A stretch of 24,541 bases of DNA from Pelargonium cotyledonis (Eukaryota > Streptophyta > Magnoliopsida > Geraniales > Geraniaceae), in the NCBI GenBank assembly GCA_036897625.1, contig JAYMTA010000759.1, positions 1 through 24,541 of the forward strand. The letters run 5' to 3'. The notes beneath the pieces are model-generated. The model was not told the DNA's origin and made no database searches. It saw only the letters and a program-made list of their open reading frames with translations. A program made the position numbers and the translations under genes. Positions 1-11,110 of this stretch are shown in pieces. Numbering within the stretch: position 1 is the first letter of the stretch; each line of letters opens with the position of its first letter.

Positions 1-2455
1 TATATATATTTATGTTTTCAAAATAATTAGTTTATGTACTTACGTATATGTGTATTGCATGTAAAATGACGTGACGTATTTATAATTACATATGTGTCCT
101 ATACTAAATGAAAGAGACGACGTGAGACCTAGTCAAGTTTTAGAAATAGTAAGAAATATTATGGGACTTTGAATGCGTCATGTTAGTTTACATGCATGTA
201 GATTTATGTAAGAATTCGTTTTTGTTATGCTTCTCATATTTAACTTTTTTACCCGTCGTAACAAGCTCAATAAATACTAATTTATTATAAAATTATTCCG
301 AAAAGAGCTTTCGAGTTCAATCCTCGGTAAACACGATTATGGAACGAGACGAGGAACCTTAATTGTATCTAAATTTTGAGCTCAATTAAATCAATGTAGA
401 TGAGTTTGTTAATTTCCCTCTTTCCAAACAAGAGCATATTCCAGAAAATAGCAAAATGTAACAACTATATATAGTCGATAAATAATTAAATATACATATA
501 CTAGTCCGAATATATTACTAGTATTTTTTATATGAGCATAAAAATAAATATAAAATTGGTAATGGATTGCGATCTGACTATGAATTGCAGATGTAGCTGC
601 AAGTGATGAGAAAAAGGCATTGGCAAAACGGTAGAAAGGGAGAAAGATCTTATCTTAATACGTGTAATATTTTGATTTCATTCTATTAAATTATTAATGT
701 TTACATATGATAGTGATGATTCTAAGTACGAAACTGGAACGTGTCCTTAAAATGATGCGTCGTCATCAACCTCCAGTTTTGGAGTTTTTTATACATAAAA
801 ATTACAATGCAACATGTGGAAAAACATTTTCAGCAAGTGTTTTTATAAAATAAATTATGATTTCACGAATAATAAATGAAATATCATAATGTCCACTCTG
901 CCTTATTAGAGATGAATAGAGTATTTCGTATGGTAGCTCTAGATTTTCGTTGGTCACTTAAGTTTGCAGATAGTAAGTTAGGGTCTCTCTCGCTAATGTA
1001 ACGAGCTCTCGGTCAGTAGTAAGTTATGCATGAGTTGTAACAATGTGCAGACCGGCGGCGACGTAGATTTGCGGTGTGTGATGAACATGTATTCTATGTG
1101 GCAGTAATAGTAATTGTAGGAGAAGAATGTGGCTTGGAATGTGATGGTTCGATCGGAGCCCTTGGTTCAACATTCTAGTTTGGTGCTGAATTAGGTGGAA
1201 AATGTGGTGGTGGCGAGGAGCGGTTTTCACGTGTTAGTCTTAAGCTTCATGGGCATGCCCTGTCAGTTATGCGTCTGTGCTCTTCGAGGTAGAAGAAGGA
1301 TTCAAATATATTCGATTTGATAATTCAATATGTTTTAGTCATTATAACTCGAAAAGTAAAAACTTTCAACAATATAAAAATATTTTCAATAAACACATGT
1401 AGTTCAATATATATCTCAAACAATCGCACCATACCGAATAAAACACTCACTTAGTTCATTTTAATTTTAATATTTTATGCACGACCATATCAGTTTTTTG
1501 TAAATCATTGATAGTAATTCGATTTAAAAATTGAAAACAACCTAACCAAGCTACAACAAAACAAGTGGATTTTAAAAATAAAACATAACTCTAGCACATA
1601 GATTCTCAACTTTTATAAAAATTAAAAATATCGAAACTTATTATAAATAATAAAAAAAGAGTAATTTACAGATTTAAGTTGCATAGGAATAATCGAGCGA
1701 AGACGATGAAAAAATCTCATATAATTAGCATATAATATAGGGTAAGTATGACGTGTCAACATTATGTGTCGCATCATGATTGGGAATTGTATATGTGTTA
1801 CCGGACCGACCAAACATCCCATGTGAATGAACCATTGAGGTTAGGAGACCTAAACCGGGCCCACCTACCTCAGTCAGTTGACACGTCACCAATTACACAC
1901 TTGATTATAAAAATATAAACCAATAATCTCTAGTAGTTCCACTTCACCCATACAAAAAGCCTAATTAAGTGCACATGGGTGGGCCCAACCTCCCATGAAC
2001 CCATAAGATTATGAACCAGACAAACCGGAGTCGAAAACATATAAATATCGGCCCATATTATTTCGCTGTACTTTAGAGTAACTTTAGATTTAACTTATTG
2101 TTCATCAATAATATCTTATAATTGAATATGATGCGAGGAAGTGAACAAAGTTTTGCAAGTTGGAGGGGAGGGTGATACCAGTTTATTGAATTTGATTGTT
2201 AGAGATATTTTATTTCTCGCTTCAGAGTTTATTTATGTTTTTTTCGTTTGGTTAGTAGGTTTACGAATCAAGTGACTCATGTGTTAGCTTAGTCATCAGT
2301 TTATGTGTAAAGTACAGTAGGTTGGTTGGGTTTGCAACCACCTATAGGCGTTTCCAATTTGTTACTTTCAGATTTGAGTTAATCTAATATTGAAATTTTC
2401 GTTAAAAAACAATAAAGAGTTGAAATGAAAAAGAAAAAAAAATCATTACAGGTGA
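1..2455. other. AT-rich intergenic region, no gene recognised
   Basis: Both strands were read. Open frames are short, stop-rich and lack recognisable domains or splice-site pairs that would join them. A patch near 1000-1300 is less AT-rich than its surroundings and could be decayed coding or transposon sequence, because its minus-strand frame is rich in His, Leu and Thr, but I cannot assign a family. Simple AT-rich tracts and short TATA-like strings are common and were not called as promoters, since no gene follows them. Confidence 0.6.
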
Positions 2456-2459
2456 TAAT

Positions 2460-2690
2460 GTATTTTTGTTGGTAGAAGTGTAAATAAATTATTAACACAT
2501 TCTTGGTGGTGGTGGTGGTGTAAGAGACCACTACGGTAAGGAGCCAAAAGCCCTAGGCTAGGGTTAAGAGACAAAGTCTCTTTCTTACACACTATTGGTT
2601 CATTGTTCAAGCTTGTATATATTCGTCTTGTAAATGTTCATTAGGTCATTGCAAGAAATGATTTCGGCATCTTTTTGTATAAAAAAAAGT
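2460..2690 (+). mobile_element. Possible decayed LTR (Copia-like)
   Basis: The stretch has the layout of the U3-R part of a plant Copia LTR. A TATA-like string (tatata, about 2615-2620) is followed by a segment of the type 'cttgtaaatgttcattag' that is common in Copia R/U5 regions. Imperfect inverted strings occur at about 2518-2528 (gtgtaagagac) and 2575-2590 (its near complement). No primer-binding site, polypurine tract or paired LTR was identified in the window, so this would be at best a solo or truncated copy. A chance resemblance remains possible. Confidence 0.3.
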
Positions 2691-3149
2691 GTTACTAAAT
2701 TATAAGAAAATAGAAGAAAATATAATAACATGACATGTGGTGATCAAGCGTCATTTTTTACACCTTATGAATCACCCTCTCCACCATCAATTCATATGTC
2801 TAAGTTTGTTTGGTTTATTGAAACATGTTTTTGTTGGAATTATGTAGAAGAGCTCTCGTCGGAGACCTGCAAAGACACTCACGTTTCACCAAGGAAACGA
2901 GCTATCATTATTGCGGCCTCATCTTGTTGCTCTAGGTAAATGTGCTCTCATTCCTCACTCAATGATGCAATTTCAAAGAGCTATGTCGTGACTCATATTG
3001 TTGATCCCTTAATGCCCCATCCTGAAGGGTTTGATGTCTTTTTATTGAAATTATACTTTAAACTGAGTTGAAATGCTACAAAATTCAATACTGAAATGAT
3101 TCGTAAACTGGAGGAAGAGCTCACGCTCTACCTAATCATCTCTAATTGA
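2691..3149. other. Intergenic, no gene recognised
   Basis: One plus-strand open frame of 69 codons (2730-2939) is present, but it has no recognisable motif, no promoter, and no splice partner that extends it. I treat it as non-coding, possibly part of neighbouring transposon debris. Confidence 0.5.
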
Positions 3150-3150
3150 A

Positions 3151-3730
3151 TCATTTTAACGGTCCTAGTTTGGGAGAAAGGTAAAAATCCAGAAACCGAT
3201 GTACTTCATATGCTAGTTGGAGCCTCAAGACTTTAAAGAAGTACACAACACTTGGTTCACCTTTAAGGTTCGTGACTTGGTGGGATATAACAAAGGCTTC
3301 ATGCCTCACCAAGACTTCACTAAGACATTTCGTTGTGCTTGAACGTTCAGATGCCATATGGTGTGGTAGAGATTCAACGTGAGGGCTCTTATTAGCTCAT
3401 TCGTTTCTCGTGAATTATGCACCCAACATAAAATTGACCAAGCCTTTACTTGTTGAGCAAAGCCATAGAAGGTCGAGTTCCAAAAGTACAACAATACATA
3501 ACATTTCGAAGGTAGTGAAGTGAAAATCGACCACCAAGATAAAATCCCAGCCCAAACCCGAGTGGACCAATCACATTGAAGAAGCAAATGCGATAAACTT
3601 CTCGGATATGAATCACAAAGCTTGCACGCAATAATAGCATCCACATGCAAGACGCCTTCTTAGTGAGGAAGAACTAAGAACATGACACTATTCAAAGCAG
3701 TCCACCATACGAAATTTTGTAATTTAGGTG
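3151..3730 (-). mobile_element. LINE (non-LTR retrotransposon) remnant, reverse-transcriptase zinc-binding region
   Basis: The minus-strand frame 3650-3306 resembles the zf-RVT domain found at the C-terminal end of plant LINE reverse transcriptases. It has a C-x2-C pair (C9 and C12, context ACKLCDSYP) followed by an H-x4-C pair (SHLLLQC, H21 and C26) and a tryptophan-rich stretch (RVWAGILSWW). The sequence just upstream, read in the same direction (about 3730-3651), gives a decayed lead-in with a stop. A second minus-strand frame, 3357-3151, overlaps the tail. The copy is frameshifted and contains stops, and no reverse-transcriptase or endonuclease core was found, so it is a dead 3' fragment. 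Family membership is inferred from motif spacing only. Confidence 0.6.
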
Positions 3731-4195
3731 GAATATATGACTTTCAAATAAGCTTATGAGAAGCAAACCGCACATGAGAAAGACGGGCGTAAAGAATGTC
3801 GAATGCTCGTTTGGATGAGAAAATACTGAACTTATTATATTGTCACACCAACCTATCCGACAAAAAACTCGACAAGTGAACACCAGAAAGACCATATATG
3901 CTCTTGTAATTTTCAACCAAGATTTACTCTCATGTCTAATATGGTTTTGAAAACACATAAATTTTCCGTTGAACGATACATTAATTCGCAGAGGTTACAG
4001 TTTCATTAACAAGATAGAAAGAGTTGGGAGAAAATTTTCTTGAAACATATACATGACAAACACAACATATTTTGGAGCGGTGAGATTGAACGAGTCAAAA
4101 TATTTATTTGTTTTTTATAAAACAGTAAAAAAAGAAAGAGGACCTACATTAAAAGACGACACGTACACAAAATATAAAAACCGGGTTTTTTTCCC
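3731..4195. other. Intergenic spacer between LINE remnant and ERD15 promoter
   Basis: The minus-strand frame 3958-3692 has no domain that I recognise and could be more LINE debris. The short plus-strand frames near 4053-4250 have no supporting features and run into the ERD15 promoter. No gene is called. Confidence 0.5.
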
Positions 4196-4390
4196 AGTCA
4201 AGTCAACAAAGAGCACCTACCGACACGTCATGTGTGAAACCGGGCACTGATTGCTTCCCGGTGGGAGAGGGTGCAGGCTGTACAGTACACATTAATCATC
4301 TGGTTCGGCGTTTCCGAGCCACAGATCCCGAACCAATCGGACCCGAACCGCTCGGCCTATATATAACCTCCTCTCTCGCACACAGTATCG
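4196..4390 (+). promoter_or_regulatory. ERD15 promoter: W-boxes, overlapping DRE/ABRE, CCAAT, TATA
   Basis: Seen in order: two GTCAA strings (4197-4210, reverse complement of the W-box core TTGAC); ACCGAC (4219-4224), the DRE/CRT core; an ACACGTCA string (4223-4230) with the ACGT core of ABRE-type sites, overlapping the DRE by two bases; CCAAT (4333-4337); and TATATATAA (4358-4366). Transcription would be expected to begin near 4390. This set of elements suits a dehydration- and ABA-responsive gene, which is how ERD15 genes are known to behave. Actual use of these sites is inferred. Confidence 0.65.
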
Positions 4391-4472
4391 TACACATATC
4401 AACACCTTTATTTCGCTCTACGGTCCCAACCTAATCCCGTCGACGAAGAAGAGATATTTTTCTAGACCCAAG

Positions 4473-5291
4473 GTAATCATCGATTCTCGTCACTGTGTAC
4501 ATGCTTCTGAGATCTGTTGAGTTTGCGTTATAATTCTGTGAAGCTGTTTGGTTGCCGAGAAAATGGGGGAAAATTGAAGGATATGATACGGAATTGACAT
4601 ATGTATTTTTCAGTTTTGACTCTGATTTTTGAACTTGAATCGGGTGGATGATTTTGGTTTTATGGATCTCTAGTGAATCGAAGCTGTGAGGATCTACTAT
4701 TCGATTATTTTTAATCCTTATCCACTTCTTTTTTGTTATTCGTGATCGATACTGTATGTGTTATTTAAGTTTCTGGTCTTCGACAAATACTGTAAGGATT
4801 GGGATGGAAGATTTCCTTTGTTTGGCTGATCAGATTATTGGTTTGTTCATTCACAATCACTGTTTGGGATTTGTTTTTGTACCATTTTGTTTCTCATTTT
4901 GAGTAAAATTGTTCTTGATGATCTTGAGGTGCCATCCTAGAGTTTGATTGGTTCTGGTTAGGTTAATGGCTATGGTTAATTGCAGTTCCAAGGCGCTCTG
5001 TATATTTTATAAAATGAGATTGTCAGGAACCTTTAAGCTGAGATCTTTGCATATAATTGGCATGATTCTTCATTTTTATAGTCAGTAAACTAATTGATGT
5101 TGCATGAGTTTTGATAATCTGATGAGCTTCAGTTTCAAAATTGGTAGATCTGCCCTCCTACATAGACTTTGTGGTCTGCAGTTAGTTTTCAGTACAAAGT
5201 GTTTGATGCGCAAGAAAATGGACTCAAGAAACTGTTGGTGTTCCTTTTCTTTTTTTCCTGATATTGTTTACTTTGTTGAAATTGAGTACAG
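4473..5291 (+). other. Leader (5'-UTR) intron of ERD15
   Basis: The donor CCAAG|GTAATC at 4472/4473 and the acceptor GTACAG|ATC at 5291/5292 bracket a T-rich, coding-free segment between the TATA-proximal leader and the ATG. Long first introns in plant leaders often raise expression; that role is inferred here. Confidence 0.6.
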
Positions 5292-5322
5292 ATCAAAAAG
5301 GATTTAGAGGTGAGTGAATAGG

Positions 5323-5916
5323 ATGGCTCTTGTTTCTGGAGGAAGATCGAGCTTGAACCCCAATGCCCCTCTTTTTGTTCCTGCTGCTTTCCGGCAAGTG
5401 GAGGATTTCTCGCCAGAATGGTGGCAGTTGGTGACAACCTCTACATGGTATCATGACTACTGGCTCAGCCAGCATCAGGGCGAGGATGGTTTCTACGACA
5501 ACGCTGCCAATGATTTTGAGGGCAATGACATTGCTGATTTGCTGCCCGATACATTTGATTTTGGTGCTGCTGAGGATTTCTCCAATATGGAAGCTCAATA
5601 TGAAGAGTTCATTCAGTACACCGAAATTGAAAAGGAAAACAAATCATCTCAGTTCGCATCCTACAACTTTCAGGGAAATGGTATGTACGGTCCATCAATC
5701 TTGAAATGATCAGATACATTGTGCTTAACTGTTGTTGACATTGTTGTTTGCTATGGATTGACAGGCGATGACACGATGAAGAAGAGTCTGACCACCTTGA
5801 ATTCTTGGAACGAAAGGTCCCCGAAGTCATTGCTGGAAGCTGCAAAGTATGCGGAGAAGCCTGCCAAGTTTGTGCACCCGAAATACAGCCCCCGAAGCAT
5901 CCAGCAGCCTCGTTGA
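5323..5916 (+). CDS. ERD15: ERD15/CID1-like PAM2-domain protein (poly(A)-binding-protein interactor)
   Basis: Small acidic protein of 169 residues. CDS exons are 5323-5680 and 5765-5916 (donor GTATGT, acceptor ACAG). A leader intron of about 819 bp (4473-5291) lies upstream of the ATG. Residues 9-20 form a PAM2 motif ([12 protein letters not shown]), the peptide that docks on the MLLE domain of poly(A)-binding protein. It is followed by the conserved block [12 protein letters not shown] and a WYHDYW block typical of ERD15. The middle is acidic and low-complexity. The C-terminus ends in the family's IQQPR tail. In Arabidopsis, ERD15 (CID1/LSR1) is rapidly induced by dehydration and modulates ABA and defence responses. 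The ATG was chosen because the conserved N-terminus starts there. The family call is firm; which paralogue it is (CID1 or CID2 type) is not settled. Confidence 0.92.
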
Positions 5917-6107
5917 AAGGAAGCAGTCTAGCCAATCTAGCCAGTGTCTCAGTTTGCAGTTATTAGATAGATGTATGCACAATGTGTAGTTTCGGCTTTT
6001 CCTGTACAGAGCAAGGTTGCATCTCTTGCATTGATCCTTGTTCATTCCCATTTCTTTTGCTTTTAGTTAACCCAAGAATTCTTAGGAAGAAAATGTAAAA
6101 TTGTAAC

Positions 6108-6113
6108 AATAAA
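6108..6113 (+). terminator. Polyadenylation signal of ERD15
   Basis: AATAAA lies 192 bp past the ERD15 stop codon in a T- and A-rich context, a normal distance for a plant 3' UTR. Confidence 0.5.
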
Positions 6114-6253
6114 ATGGAAAAAATGAGTCATTTTATCACATCAAGTTCTGTTCTCTTTCTTCCCGTTTAACATCATGCTAAAAAGGGTAACTACAAATTC
6201 TGGTTCTAGTAATTTAGATGCAATGAAAGTAGCTTGAAATTTTCTAGTTCTTT

Positions 6254-6449
6254 AGATGCTCAATGGTCAAGATTCACGTCTTCATGGAGGTCAGATGTTG
6301 TAGGTTTGAATATCGTTCAATTGGGTATGTTGGCGTTGTGTTAATAGAAAATAATTACCATTACCTCATGTTGTGACACGCATCTCGAATCGTTGAGTCG
6401 GGTAGGGTGAAGCTTTGAGTTAATAGGAAAGAGCTACCACGTAAAAAAA
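6254..6449 (+). mobile_element. Diverged tRNA-derived SINE
   Basis: This resembles the well-preserved SINE at 16498-16653. It shares CAATGGTCAAGA after an A-box-like string (6256-6266). It has a B-box-like GGTTTGAATAT about 40 bp on, and the tail string GAGCTACC followed by a run of seven A (6443-6449). The 3' part appears duplicated: two copies of a segment of the type 'TTGGGTA...TTAATAG'. No target-site duplication was found, so it is older than the other copy. Confidence 0.5.
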
Positions 6450-6927
6450 GTGCCTTGAAGGAAGGTCTTCAAATCTTAATTCTGTAAAGAGCCATATAAT
6501 ATACCAAAGCATGGCATGCCTCTGACATTGGAAGTAAGATGGATGTGAATCCAAAAAATATAATGTTATACAAAAGCTGCCATCTTACTATTAATCTAAT
6601 GGGACAAGAGAGATGAAAACAAGTAACACAAAATCATACCATCCTAGATGGATGTTTGAACAATATCAAAGAGCCAAACCAATATATAATGCAGAAGCTA
6701 GCAATGGATTGATCTAATACACATCCCATCTGAACAGAATCTTTCCAAACCTTTCAATTCATTTCATCATCCATCAAATGTGAAGTGGCATCATGGAAGT
6801 CCTAACATTCTCTGAGACAATACATCCTCTGTTGATCTCAAGCTAGCTGACAACATCCAGATGCTGCCTACCCAAAACAGTGTGACTGGCTTGTTCATTC
6901 AATTCAAAATGCTTCTAGCATATTAGA
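6450..6927. other. Convergent 3' intergenic space between ERD15 and BPG2
   Basis: ERD15 and BPG2 are transcribed towards each other here. The segment should contain the BPG2 3' UTR. I see no clear AATAAA on the minus strand, no open frame of note and no RNA gene. Confidence 0.5.
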
Positions 6928-9900
6928 TTATGTGGCCTCTAAAAGGGAATCCATATCCTCCTCCTCCTCTTCTTCTTCTTCAAGCTTTTTCCTTTTTTGA
7001 TTTTCTAGTATACTTTGGTTGCAAAGTTCATCAGTTATGCTCTTGGGTAGCAAAAATCCAGCTCTCTCGAGGTAACTTGCCCGATCAAGAACCAAAGGTT
7101 CTCTCACTGTTACCTCAATGCCTGGATATGTCGATAATGTCAAGGTTGCGTCACCTTTCAGACCCAAGGAAAACCAACCAAATCCGGCTACTGCAATGTC
7201 AGCAACGTTCACATCCCAACTAACTCCTGTCACTTTATATTTCCTCGCTTCCCACTTGCCTAATTCAGAAGCTCGGTCTACGCCAACTGGAGGCTGAAAA
7301 GAATGAACAAAATAAAGTCAATTGAATTGCAATACTTACAAAAACCATGAAAACAATGTTGATTCCTTCGGTATATTTGGCATCAGATGGCAATACATTA
7401 TATAAATCAAGATTTGAAGCTCAATGTATAATGTCCTTGGGTGTGTGTTATATAATTAAAAGAACCATGTTGTTGTACCATGCGGTAGGAAAAGAGTGCT
7501 AACTTTTTCCCATTTTAGGAGAAACTTTTGCATGGGAGAACCTTGGTCCAAAACCAGGCACATCAGAACCAGCCTAACTTCACTAATGTTGACATTTTGT
7601 AGTGCAAGCAAGTCTAGGGCACAACAATAACCAGCATAATTGCAATACGGGTACATAACTATGTATTCATGTGTGCAATAAGGAGAGAGAAGGTGAAACT
7701 TAAACTGTAATGTGTTCAGAGCTAAATAAGCTTCAAAGAGCTTCCCCACCTATGAAGAAAAACAAACTACTCACAAAGTAGGGCATACTGATTATCAAAG
7801 TTCAAACTAATTAGCAAATTCGAGTTTTTCACGGATGCAATAACACTCAAGGTCCCCCAAATGATTGGGCTTGATGACCTAAATGCTGCATAGGACAAGA
7901 TAAATATATGTCTATAATGCTGATAAATAATGTCTATCTAATTTTAACACAAGTTTACCTGCAACCTGACACCAACATGACTTCTCCAGATGTCATCAGC
8001 ATTTTCTACCCTTCCCATGTGTAGGGACACACTAGGTGAGACCCAAACAGTGACATAAATTGTTTCCACAGAAGCTTGGTTTAGGTCTAATCTCATCAGA
8101 CCACCAACATGTATGGCCTGCCCTACCTACACAATAAACATGCAGAAAGCATTACATGTTGCAAGATCTTCAATCCCGATGAGACCAGTACAAATAATAG
8201 CATGCCGTAGATGGTATAATTCTGGAGAGTGCAAATAGTGGCAAAATGATCAAACTGATGGTACTCAAAACGAAAGAAAAAAAAAATCAGTAAAAGTTAA
8301 ATTGTAATCAATAACTTGACAATTGACATAAAAACTATAATGCATTGTAAGATATAATAAATTTCAATGTGCTTGAAGATCCGACTGGTTTTCGAGTGTC
8401 TGTTTTACTAAATTTATTTCACGCAACTCAACTCCCTATTTGTTCTAGATAGCACAACTTATAATTACTATTCCCTTCATCCAAAAACAAGTGTCTTGCT
8501 AACTAAATATGTTTATCCCAAAATAAGTGTTCTATTTTCCTTTTAACAAGAGAATTACACATGAATTGTCATCAACAACCATTAGATAAGTTAATTAGAA
8601 CCACATGAGTTTGTTAGGCACATGAGGAAATGTGAAGCACTGTTAAAATTATCCTTAATTTTTGGAAAGATAAAAAAAATCAAAACATTTATTTTTGGAA
8701 ATGATTTGAGTAATAGATTTCAGGAGTTTTAGCTATTGCCTGGCTAGTCAAGTGAATAAACTCATAGATCATCATTTGGAAAACAAGCACAAATATCTCT
8801 TATTAAATACCAAGTAAATCCAACTATGTAGCAAAGAAAGGATGCTCCATATATTTTAATAAAACTATCCCTTAACAACTCCATTTGGATTTTAGATCTC
8901 AGGCAAATTGATGGAAACAGTTTACAGATGAAAAATATTACTTTAGAAACTAGTTCACTTTTGCCTACATATCACTACCTTGATTTTTTCCACAGATAAA
9001 ATGGAGTTTACAACTAAAATAGAATCAGTACTCAGTAGAGTAATGAAAAACTAGAATACATTTTATACAAGTATCATTCAAAGATATGGGGTGTTGAGTG
9101 ATCAGATGCCACTAAGTTGTTGAAAGCAATGATTTGTGAATACACACACAGAATAGCACCAAAATACATAAAGAGGTATGTGCACATAGAAGTGTTGTGA
9201 AGTTGTTATATGCTGAGATAAGAAGAAAAAAACATAAATACCTTTATCCTATAACTTCGAGGTTTCAGCTCCTTTCGTATCTCAACCATCTTTTGCTCAT
9301 CTCGGTTGAGTCTCATGGACATTAAATACGGATGCAGAAGACCTGGAGTGTCATACATTTTTGCTTTGGCTGACAAAATCCCTACTATTCTAAGGATTCC
9401 AAGTGTTGTCCCAGGAACTGGAGCCTCTGTAAGTTTTGTAGTATTTGTCCCACTCTTTTTTGCAAATGCATTTATAAGAGTAGACTTGCCTGCGTTCTGA
9501 GCTCCAATAGTCCATACATTACCACGAGGGCCAGCCAATTCCTTGATAAATGCCAACAAATTTCTCACACCCAAATCTTTGCGGGAACTAACCATATAAA
9601 CCCCACTTAGCTTAGGTGCACCACAAGCCTTTGCACGGCGACGCACCCATCTATCTAACCTAGTAGGCGAGACCTGAGAAGGCAGGAGATCAACCTTTGT
9701 AGCCACAAGCACAAGCTTTGGCAACCTTTTATGCTTAGGGTCATCTAAGCTTCCTTCCAAAGCTTTAAATAGAGATTTTGCTGCTCGCTTCGGAAACGAG
9801 CCATCAAAATCAACACAATCTACAACCATGACAACAACAGTAGAACTTGCACTCCCTGTAGGTTTTATCAAACGGGTAGAGATCAACCTATCAAAATCAA

Positions 9901-10832
9901 AATCAGGTATTAAGTTTTCAGCTGATGGGTTCTTGACCTGCCCATAATTCCTTAAAGAATGGCACCGAGCACACACTGTAACCTCATCTTTTACTTTCAG
10001 AGCCTCCCAAGCCAGCCTCTTCCTCTCAGACTTGGACACTCTCTTCCTCTTAGCCTTCTTAATCGTCTCCTCCGTAATGTTACCATACCCAACATCTGCC
10101 CGAGCAAAACCACTATACTCCAAGTCCAACTTATAATCTTTTCCTGAAACCTTCTCCTCCTCCTCATCCTCCCATTCATCTGAATCCCAATCAAACTCAT
10201 CATCCTTTCCCAATTTACTTTCTTCCCCATCACTTTCCTCAAATTCATCCTCAATATCATCCATAAAACCTTCCTCATCTTCCTCTACTTCTACTTCTCC
10301 CCCCTCATTTTCATCAACAAACATTTCAATGTCACTGTCCTCCTCCTCCTCCTCCTCCTCATCCTCAAACAATTTTTCTTTAGCAATCTTTTTTTCCTGA
10401 TAATACCCAGGAAGGTCCGGGTCTTGGTCTTGCATAAAAACCCCACAACCAGGACAAACAGGTCCATACTTTTCATCATCATCTCTCCCCTCACTCAAAA
10501 CTGGATTCCCAACTCCTTCCCTCGGCTTAATTTTCCCAGGAATTCTCTTCGCCGTCACTACATTTGTTCGGCTCTCAACAGCTAAACTAAAAAACGAACA
10601 TTTCTTGCTACTGAGCTTACTTTGATCTAAATTCAATCCTGCCCATAAAAAATTGTAGTTTTTGGGAATTGGGTCCTGATTAAAAGAGCAAAAGAGTGTG
10701 AAGTTGAAGAAGAAGCAGAAGAAAAGAAAACTTACTTGATGAATTGGATTGTCTGCTACTGGTGTTGAAGTGATTGAAGCTAAGCTTGGTCGCTTTTGAG
10801 GAGAGAATCGTTGTGGATAATAGAATCGCCAT
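6928..10832 (-). CDS. BPG2: Chloroplast circularly permuted GTPase, BPG2 (YqeH-like)
   Basis: Four minus-strand exons, 10832-10736, 10638-9242, 8126-7959 and 7293-6928, join in phase to give 675 residues; Arabidopsis BPG2 is similar in length. Residues 1 to about 45 (MAILLSTTILSSK...) are Ser/Thr-rich with few acidic residues, like a plastid transit peptide. Zinc-finger pairs are CPGC (94-97) and CARC (255-258), separated by a very acidic stretch (about 124-199). The GTPase motifs are in permuted order: G4 TKVD (346-349), G5 SSRKD (about 383), G1 GAQNAGKS (411-418), G2 PGTT (441-444), G3 DTPG (462-465). A C-terminal YqeH-type domain follows, then a Glu-rich tail. BPG2 binds GTP in the chloroplast and is needed for plastid rRNA maturation; it was found through brassinazole insensitivity. 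The first codon was chosen because it restores phase across the 97-bp intron 1. The alternative acceptor at 10676 breaks the phase. Confidence 0.93.
8468..8710. mobile_element. Stowaway-like (Tc1/mariner) MITE in BPG2 intron 2
   Basis: The left end CTATTCCCTTCATCCAAAAA resembles the Stowaway terminal consensus (CTCCCTCCGTCCCAAAA). The right end, read in reverse complement, begins CTCAAATCATTTCCAAAAAT. The ends are imperfect inverted repeats of about 28 bp, flanked on both sides by TA (8466-8467 and 8711-8712), the Tc1/mariner target duplication. An internal string 'cccaaaataagtgttct' repeats the terminal motif. The 243-bp size and lack of coding capacity fit a MITE. It lies in intron 2 (8127-9241). 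Confidence 0.6.
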
Positions 10833-11110
10833 TTCTACTCCCAATTCCAGAACCAAACCATCACAGTGAGTTTAGGCTTGGCTACCCTGAGCCAAAACGC
10901 ACCGTATTGAACTTTTCAATTTTCAAAACTTGGGCTATAACTGTTGTTCCTGGCCCGAACTCATACAAATGGGCCATGGCCCATAGAAGATGTGTCGTTG
11001 ACTGAGTTGACTACACCACATAAAAGATTCACTGGGCCAGCTATGTTGCCTCCATTTAATCTCCATCCATCGATCACTATATTGAGAAAGATTCACAGGT
11101 AGTTACAGCA
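10833..11110. promoter_or_regulatory. Bidirectional promoter between BPG2 (-) and P5CR (+)
   Basis: The two start codons are 278 bp apart and point away from each other, so both leaders and both promoters must share this segment. It contains TGGGCT (10931-10936), GGCCCG (10952-10957), the perfect 14-bp palindrome TGGGCCATGGCCCA (10970-10983) and TGGGCC (11033-11038). TGGGCY 'site II' elements are known targets of TCP factors and are enriched in promoters of ribosome-related, organelle and growth genes. Two TTGAC W-box cores lie at 10998-11002 and 11007-11011. No strong TATA box is seen on either strand (ATAAAA near 11020 is weak), in keeping with a TATA-less divergent promoter. Confidence 0.75.

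Noticed and set aside
1024..1230. His/Leu-rich minus-strand frame as a possible gene
   Set aside because: Low complexity, no start context, no splice partner and no recognisable family.
5189..5598. Minus-strand open frames opposite ERD15 exon 2
   Set aside because: They are antisense shadows of a coding exon and have no domain, promoter or splice support.
9997..10494. Arg/Met-rich minus-strand frames overlapping the BPG2 acidic stretch
   Set aside because: They are alternative-frame readings of GA-rich codons in the real BPG2 exon 2.
10639..10676. Upstream acceptor ATCAG|GACCC for BPG2 exon 2
   Set aside because: It looks like a good splice site but would join exon 1 out of frame; the GGGCAG acceptor at 10639 restores phase.
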